This document shows, in pieces, positions 1-6,504 of a stretch of 12,103 bases of DNA. Under the pieces are notes generated by a model. That model was given only the letters and a program-made list of their open reading frames with translations, searched no databases and was not told the origin of the DNA. The first letter of the stretch is position 1, and the number at the start of each line of letters is the position of its first letter. Both the position numbers and the translations under genes were made by a program. This DNA comes from Lutibacter sp. (GTDB lineage Bacteria > Bacteroidota > Bacteroidia > Flavobacteriales > Flavobacteriaceae): assembly GCA_003516285.1 (NCBI GenBank), contig DPCK01000043.1, positions 47,139 through 59,241 of the forward strand, written 5' to 3'.

Positions 1-13
1 AGGCGGATAAATT

Positions 14-886
14 ATGAATAAAATATCAGCATCAGAATTATTTTTGAACTCAGACGGAAGTGTGTACCACTTAAATTTAAAACCCGAAAATATTGCCTCC
101 AACATTATCTTGGTTGGTGATCAAAATAGGGTTCCAAAAATAGCAGCACACTTTGAGTCTATTGAATTTGAAATCCAAAAAAGGGAATTCAGAACCATAA
201 CAGGCACTTATAAAGGAACAAAAATTTCAGTAATATCAACAGGTATCGGTCCCGATAATATTGATATTGTGATGAATGAGCTTGACGCTTTGGTGAATAT
301 CGACCTAAAAACTCGAACGGTAAAAACATCACACACCAAATTAAATATTGTCAGAATTGGCACTTCCGGATCTTTGCAAGGCGATATTCCGGTGGATAGT
401 TTTGTGTTGGCGAAATACGGATTGGGTTTTGACGGATTGCTTCATTCTTATGATTGTGAGGAAATTTTAGAGCCTGAAATGGAAGATGCTTTTATAAAAC
501 ACACCAATTGGAGTCCGAGAAAAGCGCGGCCTTATTTGGTGAAAGGCAGCGAATTATTGATACAAAAATTGAAAAGCGACAACGTTTTTGTTGGAGTTAC
601 CGCAACGGCCGGTGGATTTTATGGGCCCCAAGGGCGTGTGCTTCGTTTGGCAATACAAGATCCATCATTAAACAGTAAAATAGACAATTTTGAATTTGAT
701 GGTTATAAAGTGACAAACCTTGAAATGGAAACCTCGGCCATTTATGGATTGGCTAAATTATTGGGTCACGAAGCTTGCTCTATGAACGCCATTATTACCA
801 ACAGGGCAAACGGAACTTTCAGTGAAGATCCTTATAAACCGGTTGAAGAATTGATTGTTTATACATTAAATAAATTAATTTCATAA
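14..886 (+). CDS. Nucleoside phosphorylase (uridine phosphorylase-like, PNP/UDP family)
   Basis: This 290-residue cytosolic protein is predicted to cleave a nucleoside with phosphate to give a free base and (deoxy)ribose 1-phosphate, as in pyrimidine or purine salvage. Family motifs visible are GDQNR at residues 35-39 (phosphate-binding loop), STGIG at 75-79, RIGTSGS at 114-120, and EMET at 238-241 near the C-terminal part, where the family's ribose-binding Met-Glu lies. No signal peptide is present. The length fits bacteroidetal members, which are somewhat longer than the roughly 250-residue E. coli Udp. The ATG at 14 is the first in frame and the reading frame is intact. It ends just before a 13-base tandem repeat that spans its stop codon. 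Family membership is well supported; uridine as the substrate is inferred and the symbol udp is not assigned. Confidence 0.88.
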   Translation: MNKISASELFLNSDGSVYHLNLKPENIASNIILVGDQNRVPKIAAHFESIEFEIQKREFRTITGTYKGTKISVISTGIGPDNIDIVMNELDALVNIDLKTRTVKTSHTKLNIVRIGTSGSLQGDIPVDSFVLAKYGLGFDGLLHSYDCEEILEPEMEDAFIKHTNWSPRKARPYLVKGSELLIQKLKSDNVFVGVTATAGGFYGPQGRVLRLAIQDPSLNSKIDNFEFDGYKVTNLEMETSAIYGLAKLLGHEACSMNAIITNRANGTFSEDPYKPVEELIVYTLNKLIS

Positions 887-896
887 ATTAATTTCA
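871..896. repeat. Two tandem copies of a 13-bp unit across the stop codon
   Basis: The unit TAAATTAATTTCA occurs twice head to tail (871-883 and 884-896), followed by a further TAAA. The stop codon of the phosphorylase gene (884-886) is the start of the second copy, so the duplication leaves a second in-frame TAA at 897-899. It looks like a recent slippage duplication with no effect on the protein. Confidence 0.85.
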
Positions 897-948
897 TAAA
901 ATAATTAGTATATTTCAACGTTGTTAAAATATTAAAATCATACAAAGG

Positions 949-1104
949 ATGAAAAAAATAGCTTTATATACCTTAGGAATTGCCTTTTCAGCAGTGTTTT
1001 TTAGCGCTTGCAATGCTTCCAAAAAAGGCTGCGGATTAACGAGCGATGCACATAAAATGGAACAGGCAACTTCACATAAAGCTATTGTTAAGGCTGAAGT
1101 TTAA
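949..1104 (+). CDS. Small lipoprotein, 51 residues, function unknown
   Basis: An intact short frame runs from ATG 949 to TAA 1102-1104. Residues 1-20 form a lipoprotein signal peptide: a KK n-region, a hydrophobic core, and a lipobox-like FSAC ending at Cys21, which would be the lipid-modified residue. The mature peptide would have about 31 residues, with one further cysteine (Cys28 in a KKGCG motif) and a polar, Lys-rich tail. It sits between the phosphorylase gene and the isomerase gene on the same strand and is followed 27 bases later by a clear terminator, so it is probably its own short transcription unit. It is too short for a confident family call. A lipoprotein with a single mature cysteine is what can be seen; no function is proposed. 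Confidence 0.72.
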   Translation: MKKIALYTLGIAFSAVFFSACNASKKGCGLTSDAHKMEQATSHKAIVKAEV

Positions 1105-1131
1105 TGCCAAATTTCTATAATTAATTCAGAT

Positions 1132-1158
1132 AAAATCCGCCAGATGGTGGATTTTTTT
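1132..1158 (+). terminator. Rho-independent terminator after the small lipoprotein gene
   Basis: The stem AAAATCCGCC (1132-1141) pairs with GGTGGATTTT (from 1147, one G-U pair) across a short AGAT-type loop, and a run of seven T follows. It lies 27 bases after the small lipoprotein stop. Confidence 0.8.
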
Positions 1159-1193
1159 ATAAACCATTATGAAAAGAATAAATAGATATTAAA

Positions 1194-1225
1194 CTTTTCA
1201 TTTCAAATGAAAGGACGTATCTTTG
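1194..1225 (+). promoter_or_regulatory. Bacteroidetes-type promoter of the isomerase gene
   Basis: TATCTTTG at 1218-1225 matches the Bacteroidetes -7 consensus TAnnTTTG exactly. CTTTTC at 1194-1199 is a weak -33 element 18 bases upstream. The element lies 21 bases before the isomerase ATG at 1247, giving a short leader. The -7 match is seen directly; the -33 match is poor and use is inferred. Confidence 0.55.
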
Positions 1226-1246
1226 CTTCCTTAAAAAATTAAGAAA

Positions 1247-2179
1247 ATGGATAACGGATTATACGCAAAATTTAACACCTCAAAAGGTGAAATACTGGTA
1301 AGTTTAGAATTTGAGAAAACACCGGGAACAGTGGGCAACTTTATTGCTTTGGCTGAAGGTAATTTAGAAAATAACTCAAAACCGCAAGGAATGCCTTATT
1401 ATAACGGATTGAAATTTCACAGGGTAATTCCTGATTTTATGATTCAAGGAGGCTGTCCATTGGGAACCGGAACGGGTTCTCCGGGTTACAGTTTTGCTGA
1501 TGAATTTCATCCGGATTTAAAACACAATGCACCCGGCATTTTATCGATGGCAAATTCTGGCCCCGCTTCAAACGGAAGTCAGTTTTTTATTACACACGTT
1601 GCTACGCCTTGGTTAGATAACAAACACACTGTTTTTGGCAAAGTTGTTCAAGGGCAAGAAGTTGTAGATAAAATTAAGCAAAATGATATTTTAGAATCTC
1701 TTGAAATAATTAGAGTTGGAGAAACCGCAGAAAAATTTAATGCGGTGGAAGCCTTTAGAACTTTTGAAGGTTCAAGAACAAAAAGAGAAGCGGAAGCTAA
1801 AAAAGCTATGGCTGCTCAAATGGACAAAGTTGCTGCCGGTTATGATGAAACGCCAAGTGGTTTACGTTACAAAATATTACAAGAAGGAACAGGCAAAAAA
1901 GTAACAAAAGGAAGTGTGGTTTCTGTGCATTACAAGGGCCAGTTATTGGACGGAACTGTTTTTGATTCCTCTTATCCACGTAAACAACCCATTGATTTTG
2001 AATTGGGCGTTGGACAAGTGATTTCCGGATGGGATGAAGGCATTCAATTGCTAAAAGTGGGCGATAAAGCACGTTTTGTGATTCCTTCTGAATTGGCTTA
2101 CGGAAGTCGTGGCGCAGGCGGCGTGATTCCTCCCGATGCCACGCTAATTTTTGATGTGGAATTGATGAAAGTTTCCTAA
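1247..2179 (+). CDS. Dual-domain peptidyl-prolyl isomerase: cyclophilin fused to FKBP
   Basis: The 310-residue protein carries two unrelated prolyl-isomerase domains. Residues 5-158 are a cyclophilin, with FHR at 57-59 (catalytic Arg59), Phe64 and Gln67 of the active site, MANSGPASNGSQFF at 101-114, and Trp122 and His127 of the substrate pocket. Residues 165-195 form a charged, Lys/Glu/Ala-rich linker, probably helical. Residues 203-309 are an FKBP with the usual pocket residues: Tyr229, FD at 239-240, VIxGW at 258-262, AYG at 284-286 and GVIPP at 292-296. All key residues of both domains are present. There is no signal peptide, so it should act as a cytosolic folding helper. Cyclophilin-FKBP fusions (dual-family immunophilins) are known from flavobacteria. 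A good promoter lies directly upstream and a hairpin directly downstream, so it is likely monocistronic. Confidence 0.93.
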   Translation: MDNGLYAKFNTSKGEILVSLEFEKTPGTVGNFIALAEGNLENNSKPQGMPYYNGLKFHRVIPDFMIQGGCPLGTGTGSPGYSFADEFHPDLKHNAPGILSMANSGPASNGSQFFITHVATPWLDNKHTVFGKVVQGQEVVDKIKQNDILESLEIIRVGETAEKFNAVEAFRTFEGSRTKREAEAKKAMAAQMDKVAAGYDETPSGLRYKILQEGTGKKVTKGSVVSVHYKGQLLDGTVFDSSYPRKQPIDFELGVGQVISGWDEGIQLLKVGDKARFVIPSELAYGSRGAGGVIPPDATLIFDVELMKVS

Positions 2180-2194
2180 AAATAAAAAACATAA

Positions 2195-2220
2195 AAAAAT
2201 CCGCCATTTTGCGGATTTTT
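2195..2220. terminator. Bidirectional terminator between convergent genes
   Basis: AAAAATCCGC (2195-2204) pairs perfectly with GCGGATTTTT (2211-2220) around a six-base loop, with T runs on one side and A runs on the other. It lies between the convergent isomerase gene and the minus-strand redox operon and can end transcription from both sides. Confidence 0.85.
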
Positions 2221-2237
2221 TCATGTTTAACTTTAAA

Positions 2238-3434
2238 CTATTCATGAGTAACTACTTTTTTCCAAGGAGGCATCAGCCACAATAAAAAGGTCAATATTAA
2301 CAAAGGCACAATCAACCAAACAGCCGCCATCACATAACCTTCCAATCCGGAATATACGGCCTTGAAAGAGGTAAATCCACTTAAGCTTTTTGAAAATAAC
2401 TGTCCGCCAATAACCACATTCCAGCGCATAAAGAAAATCCCGATTAGTACAAGAATGCCAACAAAGAAATAAGAAAACTTTCTGATTTTCTCAGCAGGTT
2501 TGTAGACTTGAAAAATCCCAATAACAACGAGCGGAATAATAGTTCCTAACATTACTTGCATAATTAACAACGTGATATTTAACTTACCGCTCACCAATAC
2601 CTCAATAATATCAAAAGACTCTTCAGCCTCATAAATCCGGTGAATTTGATCTAAAGATTCCAACGTAAAATCAATAATTAATATATAAAACAGGTATTTT
2701 GCAATGGTATCCAAACAGGGCATATCTATTTCCACTTTTCTTACCCAACTCACTACCATATAAATCACCATCACCAGAGCAATACCTGAAACCATCGCCG
2801 AGAATAAAAATATGACAGGCATTAGTACGGTAGACCACCAAGGATTGGCTTTTATGGAACCAAAAATAAAACCAACATAACCGTGCAATAAAAATGCAGA
2901 TGGGATGCCTAATACGGTAACAAAATAACCCAACTTATCATCTATTTTAGCTGATTTTTCGTCTGTATCATTAATTCCCAGCGTAATAATTTTATAGAAA
3001 TACTTTTTGAACCCAGTGCTTTTTTTTGCCCAAAGCACAAAATCTAGCCGATAATCAAACCAAATTTCTAACAAAAGCACCACCATGAGATACCATAAAT
3101 ATACAAATCCGAAAATAGCCATCGCTGAAGTTGGATTGGGAGTCATAAATATTTCATATGATCTTAATGGATGTTGTAAATGGCTAACTAAAGGAAGGGT
3201 TGCCACAAATAAAAATGACAAAGCAGTCAATAATGCCAATCCATAAGTTGGTTTTAATACCTTAACGTTAAAAACACGTTCTAAAGAAGCGAGGATAAAA
3301 GCTCCCGCAACCAAGCCTGTGATGTAAGGGTATAAAACAATCATCAATCCCCAATGTAAATCTATTTCATTTGGGTAAATATAACCATCAACCTGAGATA
3401 GCGCTTCGTATAAATGTTGATAATGCTCTTCCAT
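2238..3434 (-). CDS. NrfD-family membrane quinol subunit (DsrP/HybB-like)
   Basis: This 398-residue integral membrane protein has about nine to ten hydrophobic spans, roughly at residues 28-52, 64-85, 104-125, 169-193, 200-230, 245-264, 285-310, 320-338 and 366-388. NrfD proteins bind menaquinol or menaquinone and pass electrons to, or take them from, a periplasmic Fe-S partner. Motifs typical of the DsrP/HybB-like branch are LHGYVGFIFG at 183-192, KANPWW at 195-200 and RWNVVIGGQ at 337-345. It is the third gene of a minus-strand operon and begins two bases after the Fe-S gene stop, so the two are probably translationally coupled. It is only distantly like the second NrfD protein of this window, lacking that protein's DMGRP and PGWDST motifs, so the two are not recent duplicates. 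Family assignment is firm; the exact complex is inferred. Confidence 0.88.
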   Translation of the reverse strand: MEEHYQHLYEALSQVDGYIYPNEIDLHWGLMIVLYPYITGLVAGAFILASLERVFNVKVLKPTYGLALLTALSFLFVATLPLVSHLQHPLRSYEIFMTPNPTSAMAIFGFVYLWYLMVVLLLEIWFDYRLDFVLWAKKSTGFKKYFYKIITLGINDTDEKSAKIDDKLGYFVTVLGIPSAFLLHGYVGFIFGSIKANPWWSTVLMPVIFLFSAMVSGIALVMVIYMVVSWVRKVEIDMPCLDTIAKYLFYILIIDFTLESLDQIHRIYEAEESFDIIEVLVSGKLNITLLIMQVMLGTIIPLVVIGIFQVYKPAEKIRKFSYFFVGILVLIGIFFMRWNVVIGGQLFSKSLSGFTSFKAVYSGLEGYVMAAVWLIVPLLILTFLLWLMPPWKKVVTHE

Positions 3435-3436
3435 AA

Positions 3437-4216
3437 TTATTTAACTTCTGAACTTAATCCGTTATAAAACACCCTTGAATGGGTATTTAAATGAGGTTTT
3501 AAAACTTCCGTTGGGTTTTCTTGTAAAAATGTAACCAAATCACTTTCTTTATCTCTTAAATTTCCAAATATCCTTGCATCTGTTGGGCAAACTTCAACAC
3601 ACGCTGGTTGTAACCCTTCGTTGATTCTGTGGTAACAGAACGTGCATTTATCAGCAACTTTTGTAATTGGATTCATAAAACGAGCTCCGTATGGACAAGC
3701 CTGAATGCAATAACTGCAACCAATGCAATAGGTTTCATCTACCAAAACCACCCCGTCCGGACTTATAAAAGTTGCGCCAACAGGGCACGCTTGAACGCAA
3801 GGCGCTTTAGAGCAATGGTTGCACAATTTCGGAACCATAAAAGATTTAAAAATATCTTCGTCAGGAACCGATTGTTTTAATCCCCCAATACCGCCATTAG
3901 GTGACTCTATTTTAACGGTACCATCATTTTTTACGGTGTATTGTTCCACCCAGGTTCTGAAATAGAAAGGTTCTTTAGGAACATTGTTTTCTATTTTACA
4001 GGCTTCAACACATTTTCCACAGCCAATGCACTTTTCTAAATCAACGCCCATTCCCCATAAAGGAAGTTCGGCTTTGTCCTTTTTTATCTCTGCTTCTTTA
4101 GGCTGAGCCAGTGCTTCAAATGGTTTTATAAGCGAATACAATAAGGTTCCGCCAACCAATGCGGCAGAAGTTTGAAAAAACTTTCTTCTGTTATTTATTT
4201 TTCTTTCAGTTCCCAT
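3437..4216 (-). CDS. Tat-exported Fe-S electron-transfer protein with four [4Fe-4S] motifs (DsrO/HybA/NrfC-like)
   Basis: The 259-residue protein starts with a twin-arginine signal (NRRKFF at 9-14, hydrophobic stretch at about 16-29, ALAQ at 35-38), so it folds in the cytoplasm and acts in the periplasm. Sixteen cluster cysteines are present: 63/66/69/73, 132/135/140/144, 164/167/170/174 and 191/194/206/210, the standard pattern for a four-cluster wire between an NrfD quinol subunit and a haem or catalytic partner. Its ATG lies inside the end of the cytochrome gene (22-base overlap), and the NrfD gene follows after two bases. The trio order cytochrome, Fe-S protein, NrfD matches dsrJ-dsrO-dsrP. 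Unlike the Fe-S protein at 5599 it keeps all four cysteines of cluster 1. It is unlikely to be catalytic by itself. Confidence 0.9.
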   Translation of the reverse strand: MGTERKINNRRKFFQTSAALVGGTLLYSLIKPFEALAQPKEAEIKKDKAELPLWGMGVDLEKCIGCGKCVEACKIENNVPKEPFYFRTWVEQYTVKNDGTVKIESPNGGIGGLKQSVPDEDIFKSFMVPKLCNHCSKAPCVQACPVGATFISPDGVVLVDETYCIGCSYCIQACPYGARFMNPITKVADKCTFCYHRINEGLQPACVEVCPTDARIFGNLRDKESDLVTFLQENPTEVLKPHLNTHSRVFYNGLSSEVK

Positions 4217-4650
4217 GGTGCGTGTGGATTATGACATTCAATACAATTTTGCTTTTCATAATGCTCTTTAAAATCTAATTGCGGAACACCCTTTTCTATA
4301 CGTCCCGCATTAATGGAATGACATTGTGCACAGAATTTGATAGTCCCTTTAACTTTAGGAGGATTCACTTCACAATCTGTGTATGCATCTATTTTAGGAT
4401 AATGACAACTTTCACAACGAACAGCATCATGTAAATCTGAAGCTTTTTGGTCATATACGTCTTGATGACATTCAGTGCATTTTGCTTCCCCTTTAAAATA
4501 AGGGGTTCTCATTTTGTTATCATCTAGAGAATTGGCTCTATAATGTCCATATTCGCCAAATGAATCAGGTGTTAAAGAGCGTTGTATTAAAATAAAAACA
4601 CTTACAAATACAACAAATGAGAAAAATAAACGAAAAATTAATTTTGGCAT
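4195..4650 (-). CDS. Membrane-anchored tetraheme cytochrome c (DsrJ-like position)
   Basis: The 151-residue protein has an N-terminal hydrophobic span at residues 5-22, probably an uncleaved anchor, and a periplasmic domain with four CxxCH haem c sites: CTECH 58-62, CESCH 79-83, CAQCH 107-111 and CIECH 136-140. Besides the four haem-motif histidines there are exactly four others (36, 74, 130, 143), enough to make every haem bis-histidine; that pairing is inferred. A lone Cys93 is also present. As first gene of the minus-strand operon it is expected to exchange electrons with the Fe-S protein next in line. DsrJ has a similar size and anchor but three haems, and NrfH has four haems but is usually longer, so neither name is assigned. 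No clear promoter was found in the A+T-rich sequence upstream. Confidence 0.88.
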   Translation of the reverse strand: MPKLIFRLFFSFVVFVSVFILIQRSLTPDSFGEYGHYRANSLDDNKMRTPYFKGEAKCTECHQDVYDQKASDLHDAVRCESCHYPKIDAYTDCEVNPPKVKGTIKFCAQCHSINAGRIEKGVPQLDFKEHYEKQNCIECHNPHAPWELKEK

Positions 4651-4809
4651 ATGTATATTTTAATTTAAAGTTAAATCTAATTTAATTTTTTGTAACTTTT
4701 GATACATTTGCTTAGACTATAGTTAATATATAATAAGTCTTAATAAATATTATTGCGAAATATTCAATGTTTATTGCAAATACCAATCAAAATACAATAA
4801 TTTAAATCA

Positions 4810-5023
4810 ATGTTTTTTTAGTATTTACAATTATTTAGGGGTCTACAAATAACTCAAACAGTCCTGAATTTATGAAAAAGGCAAAGGGAAGGTATTTGTA
4901 TAATTCAGATGAAGTCATTTATATTTATTCTGAATAAATGAAATATATTTAGCATGGCGAAATGCAAAGATTTTAAGCCATTAAAAGTTAATGACGCCGC
5001 ATTTTTTAGTTAAGGAAATTAAT
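4810..5023 (+). pseudogene. Relic of the TPR lipoprotein gene (5' part only)
   Basis: This is a decayed copy of the first quarter of the intact gene at 9316. ATGTTTTTTTAGTATTTACA at 4810-4829 matches 9292-9311 apart from two bases. After a deletion in the signal-peptide region, 4857-4916 aligns closely with the stretch encoding NSPEF...GRYLYNSDEV. The match continues through ENE-YLAWR, KPLKV-DA-FF and VKE-NEKI, but with stops (for example 4935-4937) and several frameshifts, so it cannot be expressed as that protein. It breaks off near 5023-5032, where similarity passes to a different gene. The 160 bases upstream (4651-4809) are very A+T rich and hold only the leader of the minus-strand operon; nothing else was recognised there. 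Confidence 0.85.
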
Positions 5024-5266
5024 GAAAAAATTACTGTCTTATTTCCGAAAGGAAGGTTCATTTAAGTTGCAAATTCTGAAATTAAATAAATGGATTACTT
5101 ACAATATGGTTTAACACTTTAAGAAACGCGTGAAGGTATTCTCATTCAGAAAATTGTAATGGTAATAGATATTACAAAATATAGAAATGCTAGAAAATGT
5201 ATTTGGATATTAATTGGTTATCATCATTTGACTCCAAACAAACAACCCATTATGATATTAAACTGA
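5024..5266 (+). pseudogene. Relic of the Fe-S protein gene (residues 40-119 of the downstream gene)
   Basis: Read from 5024 this sequence aligns without a gap to codons 40-119 of the Fe-S gene that starts at 5599. By hand count about 36 of 80 positions are identical, including NSEI, REGI, QK-VMV-D, NARKC and H-LTP. Three in-frame TAA codons (5063, 5087, 5120) and a TGA at 5264 break it, and of the cluster-1 cysteines only one remains (Cys92 has become Tyr, Cys102 Leu). It has the same orientation as the live gene 333 bases downstream. Codon positions stay in register despite many changes, so it was once a coding copy that decayed mainly by point mutation. It is fused at its 5' side to the TPR-gene relic. 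Confidence 0.85.
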
Positions 5267-5598
5267 ATTGATTAAAATATTACCTCTACAATTATTAATA
5301 TTAGTTTAGTTATTATGTAATAAGCGGAGTGATATATTGTTTTATTACTGAATTTTAGGCCATATATTTATAAACTATGTAAGATGTGATATTTATCATT
5401 AGATATTTAATAATTAGTTTTTAAATTTGAGATAGAAAATTATTAAATTATTTGCCCGTATTATTTATCGAATTACATTTTTACATCAACTAACTAGTTC
5501 AAATTATAAAGGTAAATTAAAAAACAATTAGAATGTTTTATTCCTTTTAATACTGTGATATATTCTTAATTAATACCAAAACTCAATTTCGAAAAATC
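5267..5598. other. Gap before the second redox operon; possible last trace of the Fe-S relic
   Basis: No intact gene is present. Around 5317-5353 one frame reads SGVIY-----EF, resembling NGVIYFGNEL of the Fe-S protein (residues 235-244), and GH-F at 5358-5369 could match GYRY at 266-269. If so, the relic at 5024 once ran to the gene's 3' end and lost its middle. The match is short and uncertain. From about 5396 to the ATG at 5599 the sequence is very A+T rich and must contain the promoter of the + operon, but no convincing TTTG/TAnnTTTG pair was seen. Confidence 0.4.
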
Positions 5599-6504
5599 AT
5601 GAACGATAAAAATTCCAAAATTGATTCCAGAAGAAAGTTTTTAAAAAACATTACTGCAGGAAGTATTATTGCGGTGTCCGGTTTAGGCTTATATTCTTGT
5701 AAACAGGATTCTCATGAAAAAACTACCTTATTAACTCCGGAAGGAAAATTAGTACAAGTTTTAAATTCTGAAATTGAAGAAATGGAACATCTCCATAATG
5801 GTGCACCTCCCAACGCAGCACGAGAAGGCATTCCGGGGCAAAAATTTGTTATGGTAGTTGACTTGGCGAAGTGTAAAAATGCAAGGAAATGTGTCAATGC
5901 TTGCGACAAACACCATAACTTAACTCCTGACAGGCCTTACATCAAGGTGTTAGAAATGAAGGATAATGAAAAATCTGCTCCATACTGGATGCCAAAAAAA
6001 TGTTTCCATTGTGACAATCCACCCTGTGTGAAAGTTTGTCCGGTTGGTGCTACTTTTAAACGCACAGATGGAATTGTACTAATAGATAATGAGAGATGTA
6101 TAGGGTGTAGATTTTGTATGGCAGCTTGTCCTTATTCCGCAAGAGTTTTTAATTGGGGATCTCCTCCAGAAGGAAAATTAAAATTACCTTATTCACCTGA
6201 AACCAGCCTTCCAAGTAAAATTGGGACGGTAGCTAAATGTGATTTCTGTCCAGATATGCTTCGAAATGGAAAGTTACCTCACTGTGTGCCAGCTTGTCCT
6301 AATGGAGTAATTTACTTTGGAAATGAACTTGATGATACGGTGACCAATGGGGAAGAAACAGTACGATTATCTGTTATGCTAAAAGATAAAGCAGGCTATC
6401 GATATATGGAAGATTTAGGAACAAAACCACGTGTTTACTATCTTCCTCCTGTAGATAGATTGTTTCCTTTTGAAAAAAACACTAATGAAACTAACGAATC
6501 ATGA
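5599..6504 (+). CDS. Tat-exported, probably lipid-anchored Fe-S protein with an incomplete first cluster motif
   Basis: The 301-residue protein opens with a near-perfect Tat motif (SRRKFLK, 10-16) and a hydrophobic core, followed by LYSC at 31-34, which could serve as a lipobox with Cys34 lipidated after export. Four ferredoxin-type motifs follow. Cluster 2 (Cys135/138/143/147), cluster 3 (167/170/173/177) and cluster 4 (214/217/229/233) are complete. Cluster 1 reads C-K-N-A-R-K-C-V-N-A-C (92-102), with Ala95 where the second ligand cysteine should be, so it may hold a [3Fe-4S] centre, use another ligand, or be empty. It resembles the ferredoxin part of ActB and other partners of NrfD proteins. 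The NrfD gene overlaps it by four bases (ATGA), showing tight coupling. A broken copy of part of this gene lies just upstream. Confidence 0.88.
   Translation: MNDKNSKIDSRRKFLKNITAGSIIAVSGLGLYSCKQDSHEKTTLLTPEGKLVQVLNSEIEEMEHLHNGAPPNAAREGIPGQKFVMVVDLAKCKNARKCVNACDKHHNLTPDRPYIKVLEMKDNEKSAPYWMPKKCFHCDNPPCVKVCPVGATFKRTDGIVLIDNERCIGCRFCMAACPYSARVFNWGSPPEGKLKLPYSPETSLPSKIGTVAKCDFCPDMLRNGKLPHCVPACPNGVIYFGNELDDTVTNGEETVRLSVMLKDKAGYRYMEDLGTKPRVYYLPPVDRLFPFEKNTNETNES

Noticed and set aside
1806..2207. A 133-codon open frame on the minus strand opposite the isomerase gene.
   Set aside because: It is a shadow of the strongly conserved FKBP coding sequence, has no recognisable domain, and runs into the terminator.
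3629..3880. An 83-codon + strand frame opposite the Fe-S gene.
   Set aside because: It lies wholly within a well-supported minus-strand gene and its composition reflects the reversed Cys-rich motifs.
1247..4650. Prolyl isomerase next to an Fe-S/NrfD pair, recalling the mccABCD sulfite reductase operon of Wolinella, which also encodes an isomerase.
   Set aside because: The isomerase here is convergent with the redox operon, separated by a bidirectional terminator, is cytosolic and of a different (fused) type, and no octahaem reductase is present.
4684..4710. TTTTTTG ... TACATTTG on the + strand as a Bacteroidetes promoter.
   Set aside because: The spacing between the two elements is only about ten bases, too short, and it points into the relic region with no intact gene to serve.
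5159..5266. Short open frame of 35 codons starting at ATG 5159.
   Set aside because: It is the least decayed part of the Fe-S relic; it lacks a start context, two cluster cysteines are lost, and the frame only reflects the parent's codons.
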